From positions 4,898,001-4,962,000 of the forward strand of contig NZ_JACHMB010000001.1 of the NCBI RefSeq assembly GCF_014204795.1: a stretch of DNA of 64,000 bases. The letters are read 5' to 3'. Numbering within the stretch: position 1 is the first letter of the stretch; every line of letters begins with the position of its first letter. Below are positions 47,111 through 55,652 of this stretch, in pieces. Origin of the DNA: Nonomuraea jabiensis (lineage in GTDB: Bacteria; Actinomycetota; Actinomycetes; Streptosporangiales; Streptosporangiaceae). The notes under the pieces are model-generated. The model did not search any database. It saw only the letters and a program-made list of their open reading frames with translations, and was not told the origin of the DNA. The position numbers were made by a program, and so were the translations under genes.

Positions 47111-47484
47111 TGTACGTCGACCCGCCGGCGCCCAGGCCCAGAGAGCGCGACGAGACCCCGCCCGCCGCCCCCTCAGGGCCCCTGGACAGCCCTCAGAGGG
47201 CCTGGGAGTTCAACCCCGACTACCAGCGCCTCGTGCTGGCCTGGAACACCGTCCTGCCCCAGCTGGAGACGCTCAGGACGGCACTGGACAAGGCGTACGG
47301 CCTGGCCAAGAGCCCTCAGACGTGGGACGCGCCGGTGGGGGAGCGCTATGTCGAGGACATCCGCGAATGGCGCACCAGGCTGGCCGTCTACCGCCACTCC
47401 GTGCTGACCGCCATCAGCGACGAGGCGGCGGACACGCCCAGGTGGATCCCCACGACGGCCAACGCGCCGCATGCGTTCCAGTAG
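47110..47484 (+). CDS. Small helical protein coupled to the repeat protein
   Basis: 124 residues. A proline-rich N-terminus (~1-30) is followed by a predicted helical hairpin: FNPDYQRLVLAWNTVLPQLETLRTAL, then a turn with SPQTWDAPVGERYVEDI, then REWRTRLAVYRHSVLTAI. The W-x4-G turn between two helices is reminiscent of, but not identical to, WXG100-type proteins. ATG 47110 shares a base with the upstream stop; GGAAAGGAG precedes it. Probably functions with the repeat protein. Confidence 0.7.
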   Translation: MYVDPPAPRPRERDETPPAAPSGPLDSPQRAWEFNPDYQRLVLAWNTVLPQLETLRTALDKAYGLAKSPQTWDAPVGERYVEDIREWRTRLAVYRHSVLTAISDEAADTPRWIPTTANAPHAFQ

Positions 47485-47743
47485 CCCGGCTGAGGTCTCT
47501 TGAGGGAAGTTGCGGGGACCCTTTCAAAGCAGGGCGGCCCGAGGGCAGTGGGCCAAGGGGGCTGGTCAGCGAGCTAACGCAGCATGGCTGGTGTCGCGGG
47601 CTGATGGGGAGCTTTGGGACGGGTGCTGAAGGCGCGGCTGAGGTAGGGCTGGGGACAGAGGCCCGCGGAAGCCTGGGACATCGGGCGGCGGCGGGGGTGC
47701 TGGTGAGGGCGCGGGCTCCGGGTACGGGGTGAGGGAACGGCTT

Positions 47744-47870
47744 GAGCGGGCGGCTCGAGCGGGCGACCTGAGGGGGCGGCTTGAGCGGGCGGGCTGAGCG
47801 GGCGGGCCTGGGGGGGCGGTTAGAGCGGGCGGGCCTGAGGGGGCGGTTTGAGCGGGCGGCGTTGAGGGTG
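47744..47870. repeat. Degenerate 13-14-bp tandem array (gagcgggcgg...)
   Basis: About ten units beginning gagcgggcgg or gagggggcgg occur at 13-14-bp spacing. They lie in the 484-bp gene-free stretch 47485-47968 between the small helical protein and glyA. Frames across it on both strands are low complexity with no domain. The strand asymmetry (G-rich on plus) resembles the tract at 2123-2270. Confidence 0.75.
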
Positions 47871-47968
47871 GTTTGTTGGGTTGGCGGTGGGGAGGCGCGT
47901 AAGGAGCTGGTTGGGGCGGGGTGGGGGCGTGGCTGGGAGAAACGGACATTAGGTCGTACAGTGGGGAA

Positions 47969-49234
47969 ATGGGTGGGGAACCCTACTACGGTCCCGACTT
48001 CGGGTTGCTGCAGAGGCAGGACCCGGAGCTCGCACAGGTGCTGCTCGACGAACTCGAGCGGGTGCGCGGCGGGATCCAGCTGATCGCGAGTGAGAACTTC
48101 ACCTCGCCCGCCGTCCTGGCCGCCCTCGGTTCCACCCTCACCAACAAGTACGCCGAGGGCTACCCCGGACGCCGCTACTACGGCGGTTGCGAGGTGGTGG
48201 ACCGGGCCGAGCGGCTGGCGATCGAGCGGGCGCGCCAGCTGTTCGGGGCGGAGCACGCCAACGTGCAGCCCCACTCCGGCGCCTCCGCGAACCTGGCCGC
48301 CTACGCCGCCCTCCTGCAGCCCGGCGACACCATGCTGGCCATGGCGCTGCCGCACGGCGGCCATCTCACCCACGGCTCCAAGGTGAATTTCTCGGGAAGA
48401 TGGTTCGACGTCGTGTCATACGGCGTGCGGCGCGACACCGAACTCATCGACTACGACGAGGTCCGGGATCTGGCCCTGCGGCATCAGCCGAAGCTCATCG
48501 TGTGCGGCGCCACGGCGTACCCCAGGCTCATCGACTTCTCGGTCTTCCGCGGCATCGCGGACGAGGTGGGCGCGTGGCTGATGGCCGACGTGGCGCACCC
48601 GATCGGGTTGATGGCCGGCGGCGCGATCCCGTCGGCGGTGCCGTACGCGGACGTCGTGACATTCACCACTCACAAGGCGCTGCGCGGGCCGCGCGGCGGG
48701 GCCATCCTGTGCACGGAGGAGCTGGCGGGGAAGATCGACCGGGCGGTGTTCCCGTTCATCCAGGGCGGGCCGTTGATGCACGTGGTGGCGGCCAAGGCGG
48801 TGGCGTTCGCGGAGGCGATGCGCCCGGAGTTCGCCGATTACACCAGGCAGGTGGTCGCGAACGCGCGGGCGCTGACGGAGGCGCTGGCCGGGCAGGGGAT
48901 GCGGCCCGTGTCCGGCGGTACGGACACCCATCTGGCGCTGATCGACCTGCGGGATCTCAGCGTGTCGGGCGCCGAGGCCGAGCGCAGGTGCGCGGCGGCC
49001 GGCATCACGCTCAACCGCAACGTCATCCCGTACGATCCCGAGCCCCCGTCGATCACGTCGGGGATCCGCGTCGGCACGCCGTGCGTGACGACCCAGGGCA
49101 TGGGGCCCCAGGAATTGAAGGAGGTCGGGACGTTGGTGACCCGGGCGGTGCGACATCCGGCCGGCGCTGGGGAGGTCCGGGAGAGAGTTTCGGCCCTTCT
49201 GGCCATCCATCAGCCATATCTCAGCGAATATTAA
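47969..49234 (+). CDS. glyA: Serine hydroxymethyltransferase
   Basis: 421 residues. Interconverts serine and glycine, supplying methylene-tetrahydrofolate. IQLIASENFTSPAVLAALGS, YPGRRYYGGCEVVD, NVQPHSGASANLAAYAALL and the PLP lysine K236 in VTFTTHKALRGPRGG are intact. ATG 47969 is chosen (GGTGGGGAA upstream) over an in-frame ATG at 47921 in low-complexity DNA. Located between a repeat-rich gap and wecA, as in many actinomycetes. Confidence 0.95.
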   Translation: MGGEPYYGPDFGLLQRQDPELAQVLLDELERVRGGIQLIASENFTSPAVLAALGSTLTNKYAEGYPGRRYYGGCEVVDRAERLAIERARQLFGAEHANVQPHSGASANLAAYAALLQPGDTMLAMALPHGGHLTHGSKVNFSGRWFDVVSYGVRRDTELIDYDEVRDLALRHQPKLIVCGATAYPRLIDFSVFRGIADEVGAWLMADVAHPIGLMAGGAIPSAVPYADVVTFTTHKALRGPRGGAILCTEELAGKIDRAVFPFIQGGPLMHVVAAKAVAFAEAMRPEFADYTRQVVANARALTEALAGQGMRPVSGGTDTHLALIDLRDLSVSGAEAERRCAAAGITLNRNVIPYDPEPPSITSGIRVGTPCVTTQGMGPQELKEVGTLVTRAVRHPAGAGEVRERVSALLAIHQPYLSEY

Positions 49235-49291
49235 GCTGGTCTGTGTCGTTTTCCGGTCCCAGTGGGCCGGAGGATCCGGGAAACTAGGTCC

Positions 49292-50572
49292 GTGCGCGAA
49301 TACCTGTTCATGGCGCTCATCGCCGCGGCGGTGACCTATCTGCTGGTCCCGCTGGTGCGCCGCTTCGCCATCCGCATCGGCGCCATGCCGGAGATTCGCG
49401 AGCGCGACGTGCACACCACGCCGACGCCCAGGCTGGGCGGCCTGGCGATGTACGGCGGCCTGGTGGTGGGGCTGCTGCTGGCCGGCCAGATGACCCACTC
49501 CGGCGACGCCCTGGCCGGTACGGGCGCCAATCCGGTGCCCGCGCTGATCATCGCGGGCGGGCTCATCACGTTCACCGGCTTCCTCGACGACTGGTGGGGC
49601 ATGGACGCCCTCATCAAGCTCGCCGGCCAGATCGCGGCGGCCGGGGTGCTGGTCTTCTTCGACATGCGGCTGACCTCGATCCCGCTGCCGGAGAGCTGGG
49701 GCGGCTCGACCAGCCTCGACTACACGCTCAGCACGATCATCACCATCCTGGTCGTGGTCGTGACCATCAACGCGGTCAACTTCGTCGACGGGCTCGACGG
49801 CCTCGCCGCCGGGATCGTGTGCATCGCGGGCATGGCCACCTGGGCCTACTCGATCATCATCAGCCAGGACATCACCGGCAGCAACATCACCGCGACGGCC
49901 GCCATCGCCGCCGTCCTCATCGGCGCCTGCCTGGGCTTCCTGCCGCACAACTTCCACCCGGCGAAGATCTTCATGGGCGACACGGGCGCCATGCTGATCG
50001 GGCTCGTGCTCGCATCCTCCATCGTCACGGTTACGCCGGTGGACACCTCGGCCATCGTGGAGATGAACAAGTTCCCCGTGCTGCTGCCGCTGCTCGTCCC
50101 CGCGGCGGTGCTGGTGCTGCCGCTCATCGACCTGATCACCGCCGTCGTGCGGCGCACGTCGCAGGGCCTGTCGCCGTTCGCGCCCGACCGCGGTCACCTG
50201 CACCACCGGCTGATGGACATCGGCCACTCGCACCGGCGTTCGGTGCTCATCATGTACGCCTGGACGTTCCTGTTCTCGTTCGGCATCGTCGGCATGTCCC
50301 GGGTCGGCGTGCCCGTCCTGCTCTTCCCAGCGGTCATCGTGCTCGCCCTGGCCGTGCTGGTGCTGATGGCCCTGCCGCGCTGGCGGGGCAGGGGCGGGGC
50401 GCACGCGGCGTCACGCGACGACAGCCCCGACGACGACGGGCCGCCCACCGGGCCGATGCCGCCGATCCTGCCCGAAGATCCCCAGGTCAGGAGACAGGCG
50501 CCGCCGTCGGACGGCGCCCGCGCGAGCGCCGAGGGCAAACCGGTCATTCCCGCCTTTCCGAGCCGTTCTTGA
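49292..50572 (+). CDS. wecA: Undecaprenyl/decaprenyl-phosphate N-acetylglucosaminyl-1-phosphate transferase (WecA/MraY family)
   Basis: 426 residues with about eleven membrane segments. Transfers a sugar-1-phosphate from UDP-sugar to a polyprenyl phosphate, starting a cell-wall glycan such as the arabinogalactan linker or teichoic acid. Motifs are GFLDDWWGMD (catalytic Asp pair ~97), NFVDGLDGLAAG (~160) and MGDTGAMLIG, plus the HLHHRL histidine motif on the last cytosolic loop. The C-terminal ~60 residues are a disordered Pro/Asp-rich tail. GTG start at 49292. Position just before the atp operon is conserved in actinobacteria. It could feed the glycosyltransferase locus earlier in the window (inference). 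Confidence 0.92.
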   Translation: MREYLFMALIAAAVTYLLVPLVRRFAIRIGAMPEIRERDVHTTPTPRLGGLAMYGGLVVGLLLAGQMTHSGDALAGTGANPVPALIIAGGLITFTGFLDDWWGMDALIKLAGQIAAAGVLVFFDMRLTSIPLPESWGGSTSLDYTLSTIITILVVVVTINAVNFVDGLDGLAAGIVCIAGMATWAYSIIISQDITGSNITATAAIAAVLIGACLGFLPHNFHPAKIFMGDTGAMLIGLVLASSIVTVTPVDTSAIVEMNKFPVLLPLLVPAAVLVLPLIDLITAVVRRTSQGLSPFAPDRGHLHHRLMDIGHSHRRSVLIMYAWTFLFSFGIVGMSRVGVPVLLFPAVIVLALAVLVLMALPRWRGRGGAHAASRDDSPDDDGPPTGPMPPILPEDPQVRRQAPPSDGARASAEGKPVIPAFPSRS

Positions 50573-50585
50573 TCGCGAACTAGAA

Positions 50586-50626
50586 ACGGCAGGTAAAAGC
50601 GGTCTTCCGTGAGCTTGTGATATCTT
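50586..50626 (+). promoter_or_regulatory. Candidate promoter upstream of atpI with ACGGCAGGTAAAA motif
   Basis: An extended -10, tg-a-tatctt (TATCTT at 50621-50626), lies 77 bp before the ATG at 50703. No good -35 is seen. The 13-mer acggcaggtaaaa at 50586-50598 recurs exactly at 51125-51137, upstream of the next promoter. A small hairpin (ctccaga / tctggag, 50640-50662) follows in the leader. Confidence 0.4.
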
Positions 50627-50702
50627 TCACGAGCAGGGACTCCAGACCTACCGGTTCTGGAGGTAGCAAACGCTCGCTTGATAACTTGTTGATGGAGCAC
50701 CG

Positions 50703-51125
50703 ATGCAGGCCAACGACGTGCGCGTACTCAAGAGCGCCGCGATTCCGACCTTCGCGGTTGGGGTGGTCGCCGTGGCTGTGTCGCTCCTGGCGGTTGGCGG
50801 CAAGGGAGCGCTGGGCGCCGCGATCGGCACTTTGCTCGTCGGGGTTTTCTTCAGCATCAGCGTGGTAGCGGTGTCCTATGCCGCTCGGGTCTCCCCCCAG
50901 ATGATGGCGATCGCGGCGATGGTCAGCTACCTCGTCAAAGTCGTCGCCATCATGGTCGTGCTGGCCTCGTTCCGCGACACCACGGCCTGGAACACCCAGG
51001 CGTTCGCCTGGACCGTCGTGGTCTGCACCCTCGTCTGGACCGGCTTCGAAGTACGTGCCTTCATGAAGACCAAGCTCCTCTATGTCGACCCCGAAGCCGG
51101 GGTCCCCGGGAAGGGCGATTCATGA
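50703..51125 (+). CDS. atpI: ATP synthase protein I-like membrane protein
   Basis: 140 residues with four predicted membrane segments, e.g. AIPTFAVGVVAVAVSLLAVGG, ALGAAIGTLLVGVFFSISVVAVSYAA and MAIAAMVSYLVKVVAIMVVLASF. It matches the AtpI-like protein in front of actinobacterial atp operons, proposed to help c-ring assembly. ATG 50703; 'gttgatggagcacc' gives a GGAG site. Sits between wecA and the AtpZ-like gene. Confidence 0.82.
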   Translation: MQANDVRVLKSAAIPTFAVGVVAVAVSLLAVGGKGALGAAIGTLLVGVFFSISVVAVSYAARVSPQMMAIAAMVSYLVKVVAIMVVLASFRDTTAWNTQAFAWTVVVCTLVWTGFEVRAFMKTKLLYVDPEAGVPGKGDS

Positions 51126-51182
51126 CGGCAGGTAAAACGGGCGGGGTCCGATATGACTAGTCCTCTACTTGCCTGCTATCGT
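51125..51182 (+). promoter_or_regulatory. Candidate atp operon promoter
   Basis: -35 atgact (51153-51158), an 18-bp spacer, and extended -10 tg-c-tatcgt (TATCGT at 51177-51182). The next ATG (51193) is only 10 bp beyond the -10 and has no obvious ribosome-binding site, so the AtpZ-like gene may be translated from a leaderless or nearly leaderless transcript. The repeated 13-mer acggcaggtaaaa is at 51125-51137. Confidence 0.45.
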
Positions 51183-51192
51183 CAAGGCCGCG

Positions 51193-51408
51193 ATGAGCGC
51201 ACAGGAACGCCGACCCGAAGAGGACGGTCGCGACTTCGCCGACGCCATGTGGTCAGTCCCGAGCTACTTGATCGCCGGGATGGCTTTCTATGGAGGCGCC
51301 GGCTGGTTGCTGGACCGGTGGTTGGACATGTCCGCGTTCTTCCCCATAGGCATCGTCCTGGGGCTGGTGCTCGGTGGCTACCTGGCATACCGGAAGTTCG
51401 GTCGCTAG
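51193..51408 (+). CDS. AtpZ/AtpI family protein
   Basis: 71 residues: a charged N-terminus (SAQERRPEEDGRDFADAMW) and two membrane segments (YLIAGMAFYGGAGWLLDRWL and FFPIGIVLGLVLGGYLAYRKFG). The GxxxGWLLDRWL and LGxVLGxxxAYRK features fit the AtpZ/AtpI family found ahead of atpB; related proteins are linked to Mg2+ uptake or Fo assembly. Start taken as ATG 51193; upstream in-frame codons fall in the promoter. Confidence 0.8.
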   Translation: MSAQERRPEEDGRDFADAMWSVPSYLIAGMAFYGGAGWLLDRWLDMSAFFPIGIVLGLVLGGYLAYRKFGR

Positions 51409-51481
51409 CCCGTACGGCAGTAGATCGCTTCGCTGAGGAAAACCCTTGTGATCCACACTACGACGTTGAAGGGAACGCCGC

Positions 51482-52282
51482 GTGATTGCGCTGACGGTCC
51501 TCGCTCCTCCTGAAGACCAGTTCCGGGCCCCATCGCCTGACGAGCTGTTCAACTCCTTTACCCCGATCATTCCCGGGGTCGACTGGTTCACCAAGCCGGT
51601 TCTCCTCGCCATCCTCAGCGCGATCCTGGTGATCGGCTTCTGCTGGGCGGGCTTCGCCAATCCCAAGGTCGTCCCCAAGGGTGTGCAGAACGTCGCCGAG
51701 TACGGCTACATGTTCGTCCGCGACCAGGTCGCCCGGCCCTTCCTGGGCAAGGACGCCGACCGGTGGATGGGCCTGCTGCTGACGCTGTTCTTCCTGGTCT
51801 TCATCTGGAACATCATGGGCGTCATCCCGGTGCTGCAGTTCCCGGTGGCCTCGCACATCGCCTTCCCGGCCGTCCTGGCGGGCTCGATCTACGTGCTCAA
51901 GGTCTACCTCGGCATGAAGCACCAGGGCCCGATCGGCTACTTCAAGAACATGATGTTCCCGCCGGGACTGCCCAAGCCGATCTACCTGCTGCTGTCGCCG
52001 ATCGAGTTCCTGTCGAACCTGATCATCGCGCCGTTCACGCACGCGGTCCGACTCTTCGCGAACATGTTCGCCGGTCACATGCTGCTGGCGTTCTTCAGCA
52101 TGGTCGGCTTCTGGTTCCTGTTCGAGAAGCTGACGCCGCTCGGCGCCGGGGTGGGCGTGATCGGCGTGGTCATGACCATCATCTTCACGGCCTTCGAGAT
52201 GTTCATCCAGTTCCTGCAGGCGTTCCTCTTCGCGATGCTGGCCTCGATGTACATCGGCGGCTCCCTGCACGCAGAGCACTGA
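51482..52282 (+). CDS. atpB: ATP synthase Fo subunit a
   Basis: 266 residues, five to six membrane helices. Forms the proton half-channels against the c-ring. The essential arginine is R190 in PFTHAVRLFANMFAGHML. GTG start at 51482, with gggaac upstream. First structural gene of the complete operon atpBEFHAGDC. Confidence 0.97.
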   Translation: MIALTVLAPPEDQFRAPSPDELFNSFTPIIPGVDWFTKPVLLAILSAILVIGFCWAGFANPKVVPKGVQNVAEYGYMFVRDQVARPFLGKDADRWMGLLLTLFFLVFIWNIMGVIPVLQFPVASHIAFPAVLAGSIYVLKVYLGMKHQGPIGYFKNMMFPPGLPKPIYLLLSPIEFLSNLIIAPFTHAVRLFANMFAGHMLLAFFSMVGFWFLFEKLTPLGAGVGVIGVVMTIIFTAFEMFIQFLQAFLFAMLASMYIGGSLHAEH

Positions 52283-52353
52283 GATCCACGTACCGGAATA
52301 TCCATGACCGGTGAGACTCCGCTTCACCGGCCGTCCAGTAAAGGAATACAGCA

Positions 52354-52584
52354 ATGAGCGTTCTCGCTGAGGTCTCCGGCAACGTCACCGCCATCGGTTA
52401 CGGTCTCGCCGCCATCGGCCCCGGCATCGGCGTCGGCATCATCTTCGGTCAGGGCGTGCAGGCCATCGCGCGCCAGCCCGAGGCTTACGGCCTGATCCGC
52501 CAGAACATGCTCCTCGGCTTCGTTCTCACCGAGGCCCTCGCCCTGCTCGGTCTGGTCGCGCCGTTCATCTTCCAGGCCCTCTAA
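52354..52584 (+). CDS. atpE: ATP synthase Fo subunit c
   Basis: 76 residues, a helical hairpin. Glycine-rich first helix (AAIGPGIGVGIIFG), polar loop ARQPEA contacting F1, and proton-carrying glutamate E60 in FVLTEALALLG. There is no sodium-binding pattern, so it is proton-coupled by family rules. Confidence 0.98.
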   Translation: MSVLAEVSGNVTAIGYGLAAIGPGIGVGIIFGQGVQAIARQPEAYGLIRQNMLLGFVLTEALALLGLVAPFIFQAL

Positions 52585-52618
52585 GACCAGAAGAATTCCC
52601 TGACGAAAGGCTGCAACC

Positions 52619-53167
52619 ATGACTAAGGCAGCTACGCTCCTCGCGGCGGAGGAAGGCGCTAACCCGCTCCTTCCGCACACTTTCGAGCTCGTCGTCGGTA
52701 TCTTCTCGTTCCTCGTCGTCCTCGTCGTCGTCGGCAAGATCCTCGTCCCGCGCATCCAGAAGACGCTGGCCGAGCGGACCGACGCCATCGAGGGTGGCAT
52801 CAAGAGGGCCGAGGAGGCCCAGGCCGAGGCGCAGGCCCTGCAGCAGCAGTACCGCGACCAGCTGGCCGAGGCCAGGCACGAGGCGGCCCGGCTGCGCGAG
52901 GAGGCTCGCGAGCAGGCCGCACAGATCAAGGCCGAGCTCCGTGAGGAGGCTCAGGCCGAGGCCCGCCGTCTCGTCGAGGCGGCGCACGCGCAGATCGAGG
53001 CCGACCGCCAGGCGGCCTTCTCCCAGCTCCGCACCGAGATCGGTCGCCTGTCGACCGAGCTGGCCGGCCGCATCGTCGGCGAGTCCCTGGAGGACGAGGT
53101 CCGCCAGAGCCGCATCGTCGACCGGTTCCTCGACGAGCTCGAGTCGACGCCGCAGGCGGTGCGCTAA
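52619..53167 (+). CDS. atpF: ATP synthase Fo subunit b
   Basis: 182 residues. One N-terminal membrane helix (FELVVGIFSFLVVLVVVGKIL) and a long charged helix (~45-175) that forms the peripheral stalk. The stop and the atpH start share one base (taatg). Separate b and delta genes, unlike the fused b-delta of mycobacteria. Confidence 0.97.
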   Translation: MTKAATLLAAEEGANPLLPHTFELVVGIFSFLVVLVVVGKILVPRIQKTLAERTDAIEGGIKRAEEAQAEAQALQQQYRDQLAEARHEAARLREEAREQAAQIKAELREEAQAEARRLVEAAHAQIEADRQAAFSQLRTEIGRLSTELAGRIVGESLEDEVRQSRIVDRFLDELESTPQAVR

Positions 53168-53976
53168 TGAGAGGTCTGAGCAGGACGTCGCTGGCAGAGG
53201 TCGAGGAGCGGTTCAACGCGGTCGCCGGTAGTGCCGACCTCGGTGCGCTCTCCGACGAGCTGTTCGCGATCGCCGATCTGCTCGACCGCGAACACGGCCT
53301 GCGCCGGGCGCTGTCCGACCCGGCCAGGCCCGGCGAGCAGAAGGCGGCCACCGTGCGCGCGCTGCTCGCGGGCAAGGTCAGCGAGGCCGCGATCGCCACG
53401 ACCGAGGCCGCTGCCTCGGTCCGGTGGTCGCGGGGCGGTGACCTGGCCGACGCGATCGAGCGGCTCGGCGTCGTCGCCGCGGCCGCTGAGGCGGAGAGCC
53501 AGTCCAGGCTCGACGACGTGGAGGACGAGCTCTTCCGCTTCGGCCGCATCGTCGCCGCCAACCCCGACCTGCGCCGCGCGCTCGCCGACCAGGCCGCGCC
53601 GGAGGCGGGCAAGGAGCAGCTGCTCGGCGACCTGCTCGGCAGGAAGGTCGCGCCGACCAGCCTGCGCCTGCTCAAGCAGGTCGCAGTGCACCCGCGTGGG
53701 CGTAGCCTGGAGTCGGGCCTGGAGGAGTTCATCCAGCTCGTGGCCCAGCAGCGCCAGCGCCTCGTGGCGGTGGTACGTAGCGCGGTCGAGCTGACCGAGA
53801 CGCAGAAGCAGCGCCTCACGGCGTGGTTGAGCGCCTCCTACGGCCGTGACGTGCACCTGAACGTCGAGGTGGACAAGCGAGTGCTCGGTGGGTTCTCGGT
53901 CCGCATCGGCGACGAGATCATCGACACCACCATTGTGGGACGAATCGAAGAAGTCCGCCGCCGGTTGGCCGGCTAG
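53167..53976 (+). CDS. atpH: ATP synthase F1 subunit delta
   Basis: 269 residues, longer than the ~180 of E. coli but usual for actinomycetes. N-terminal helical bundle binding the alpha subunits and the C-terminal part ending SVRIGDEIIDTTIVGRIEEVRRRLAG, diagnostic of delta/OSCP. The extra ~90 N-terminal residues are typical of high-GC Gram-positives. Overlaps the atpF stop by 1 bp. Confidence 0.96.
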   Translation: MRGLSRTSLAEVEERFNAVAGSADLGALSDELFAIADLLDREHGLRRALSDPARPGEQKAATVRALLAGKVSEAAIATTEAAASVRWSRGGDLADAIERLGVVAAAAEAESQSRLDDVEDELFRFGRIVAANPDLRRALADQAAPEAGKEQLLGDLLGRKVAPTSLRLLKQVAVHPRGRSLESGLEEFIQLVAQQRQRLVAVVRSAVELTETQKQRLTAWLSASYGRDVHLNVEVDKRVLGGFSVRIGDEIIDTTIVGRIEEVRRRLAG

Positions 53977-53999
53977 GCGAATAGGGAGACAGAGTAGAG

Positions 54000-55649
54000 A
54001 TGGCGGAGCTTACGATCCGGCCGGACGAGATCCGGGACGCGCTTGAGCGCTTCGTCCAGGCGTACGAACCGGAAGGCGCCGCGCGCGAGGAGATCGGGAC
54101 CGTCGTCGACGCCGGCGACGGCATTGCCCATGTCTCCGGCCTTCCCTCGGCGATGGCGAACGAACTGCTCGAGTTCGAGGACGGCACGCGCGGCCTGGCG
54201 CTTAACCTCGACACCCGCGAGATCGGTGTCGTTATCCTGGGCGACTTCAGCAAGATCGAGGAAGGCCAGACGGTCCGCCGGACGGGCGAGGTCCTGTCCG
54301 TGCCCGTCGGCGACAACTTCCTCGGCCGCGTGGTCGACCCCCTGGGCAACCCGCTCGACGGCAAGGGCGCCATCGAGGCCGAGGCCGTTCGCGCCCTCGA
54401 GCTTCAGGCCCCCACCGTCGTCCAGCGGCAGCCCGTCAAGGAGTCGCTGGCGACCGGCATCAAGGCGATCGACGCCATGACCGCGATCGGCCGTGGTCAG
54501 CGCCAGCTGATCATCGGTGACCGTGGCACCGGCAAGACCGCGATCGCCGTCGACACCATCCTCAACCAGCGCGAGAACTGGGCCTCCGGCGACCCCGCCA
54601 AGCAGGTCCGCTGCGTCTACGTCGCGGTCGGCCAGAAGGGCTCGACCATCGCGCAGGTGCGCGCCCGGCTGGAGGAGGCCGGCGCGATGGAGTACACCAC
54701 CATCGTCGCCGCTCCGGCCTCCGACCCGGCCGGTTACAAGTACATCGCGCCCTACGCCGGCTCGGCGATCGGTCAGCACTGGATGTACCAGGGCAAGCAC
54801 GTCCTGATCGTCTTCGACGACCTGACCAAGCAGGCGGACGCGTACCGCGCCGTCTCCCTGCTGCTGCGCCGCCCGCCGGGCCGTGAGGCCTTCCCCGGCG
54901 ACGTCTTCTACCTCCACTCCCGTCTGCTGGAGCGCTGCGCCAAGCTCTCCGACGACATGGGCGGCGGCTCGATGACCGGTCTGCCGGTCATCGAGACCAA
55001 GGGCAACGACGTCTCGGCGTTCATCCCGACCAACGTCATCTCCATCACCGACGGCCAGGTCTTCCTCGAGACCGACCTGTTCAACGCCGGTGTGCGGCCC
55101 GCCATCAACGTCGGCGTCTCGGTGTCCCGAGTCGGTGGCTCCGCGCAGGCCAAGGCCATGCGCAAGGTCGCGGGCACGCTGCGTCTGTCGCTGTCGCAGT
55201 ACCGTGACCTGGAGGCCTTCGCGGCCTTCGCCTCCGACCTGGACGCCGCGTCCAAGGCTCAGCTGGAGCGCGGTCAGCGGCTGGTCGAGCTGCTCAAGCA
55301 GCCCCAGTACAGCCCGTTCTCGCTGGAGCGCGAGGTGGCCTCGATCTGGGCGGGCACCACGGGCGAGCTGGACGACGTGCCGATCGAGGACGTCCGCCGC
55401 TTCGAGCAGGAGTTCCTGGACTACATCCAGTCCTCGCACAAGGGCATCTTCGACACCATCCGCGAGACCAGGGACCTGTCCGACGACACGGTGACCGCTC
55501 TGAAGGACGCTGTCACGGACTTCAAGAAGGGCTTCACCACCTCGTCGGGCGAGCTGCTGGTCAAGGACGAGCCGGTGGCGCCGCTGGGCGCCGAAGAGGT
55601 CGGCCAGGAGAAGATCAAGAAGGTCGTCCGTCCGGCGGAGAAGAAGTAG
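54000..55649 (+). CDS. atpA: ATP synthase F1 subunit alpha
   Basis: 549 residues. Non-catalytic nucleotide-binding subunit with P-loop GDRGTGKT at 173-180, and VSRVGGSAQAKAM in the C-domain. A ~40-residue C-terminal extension rich in Lys/Glu/Val (FTTSSGELLVKDEPVAPLG ...) exceeds the E. coli length. Actinobacterial alpha subunits commonly have such tails, which in mycobacteria suppress ATP hydrolysis (family knowledge). Confidence 0.98.
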   Translation: MAELTIRPDEIRDALERFVQAYEPEGAAREEIGTVVDAGDGIAHVSGLPSAMANELLEFEDGTRGLALNLDTREIGVVILGDFSKIEEGQTVRRTGEVLSVPVGDNFLGRVVDPLGNPLDGKGAIEAEAVRALELQAPTVVQRQPVKESLATGIKAIDAMTAIGRGQRQLIIGDRGTGKTAIAVDTILNQRENWASGDPAKQVRCVYVAVGQKGSTIAQVRARLEEAGAMEYTTIVAAPASDPAGYKYIAPYAGSAIGQHWMYQGKHVLIVFDDLTKQADAYRAVSLLLRRPPGREAFPGDVFYLHSRLLERCAKLSDDMGGGSMTGLPVIETKGNDVSAFIPTNVISITDGQVFLETDLFNAGVRPAINVGVSVSRVGGSAQAKAMRKVAGTLRLSLSQYRDLEAFAAFASDLDAASKAQLERGQRLVELLKQPQYSPFSLEREVASIWAGTTGELDDVPIEDVRRFEQEFLDYIQSSHKGIFDTIRETRDLSDDTVTALKDAVTDFKKGFTTSSGELLVKDEPVAPLGAEEVGQEKIKKVVRPAEKK

Positions 55650-55652
55650 GAC

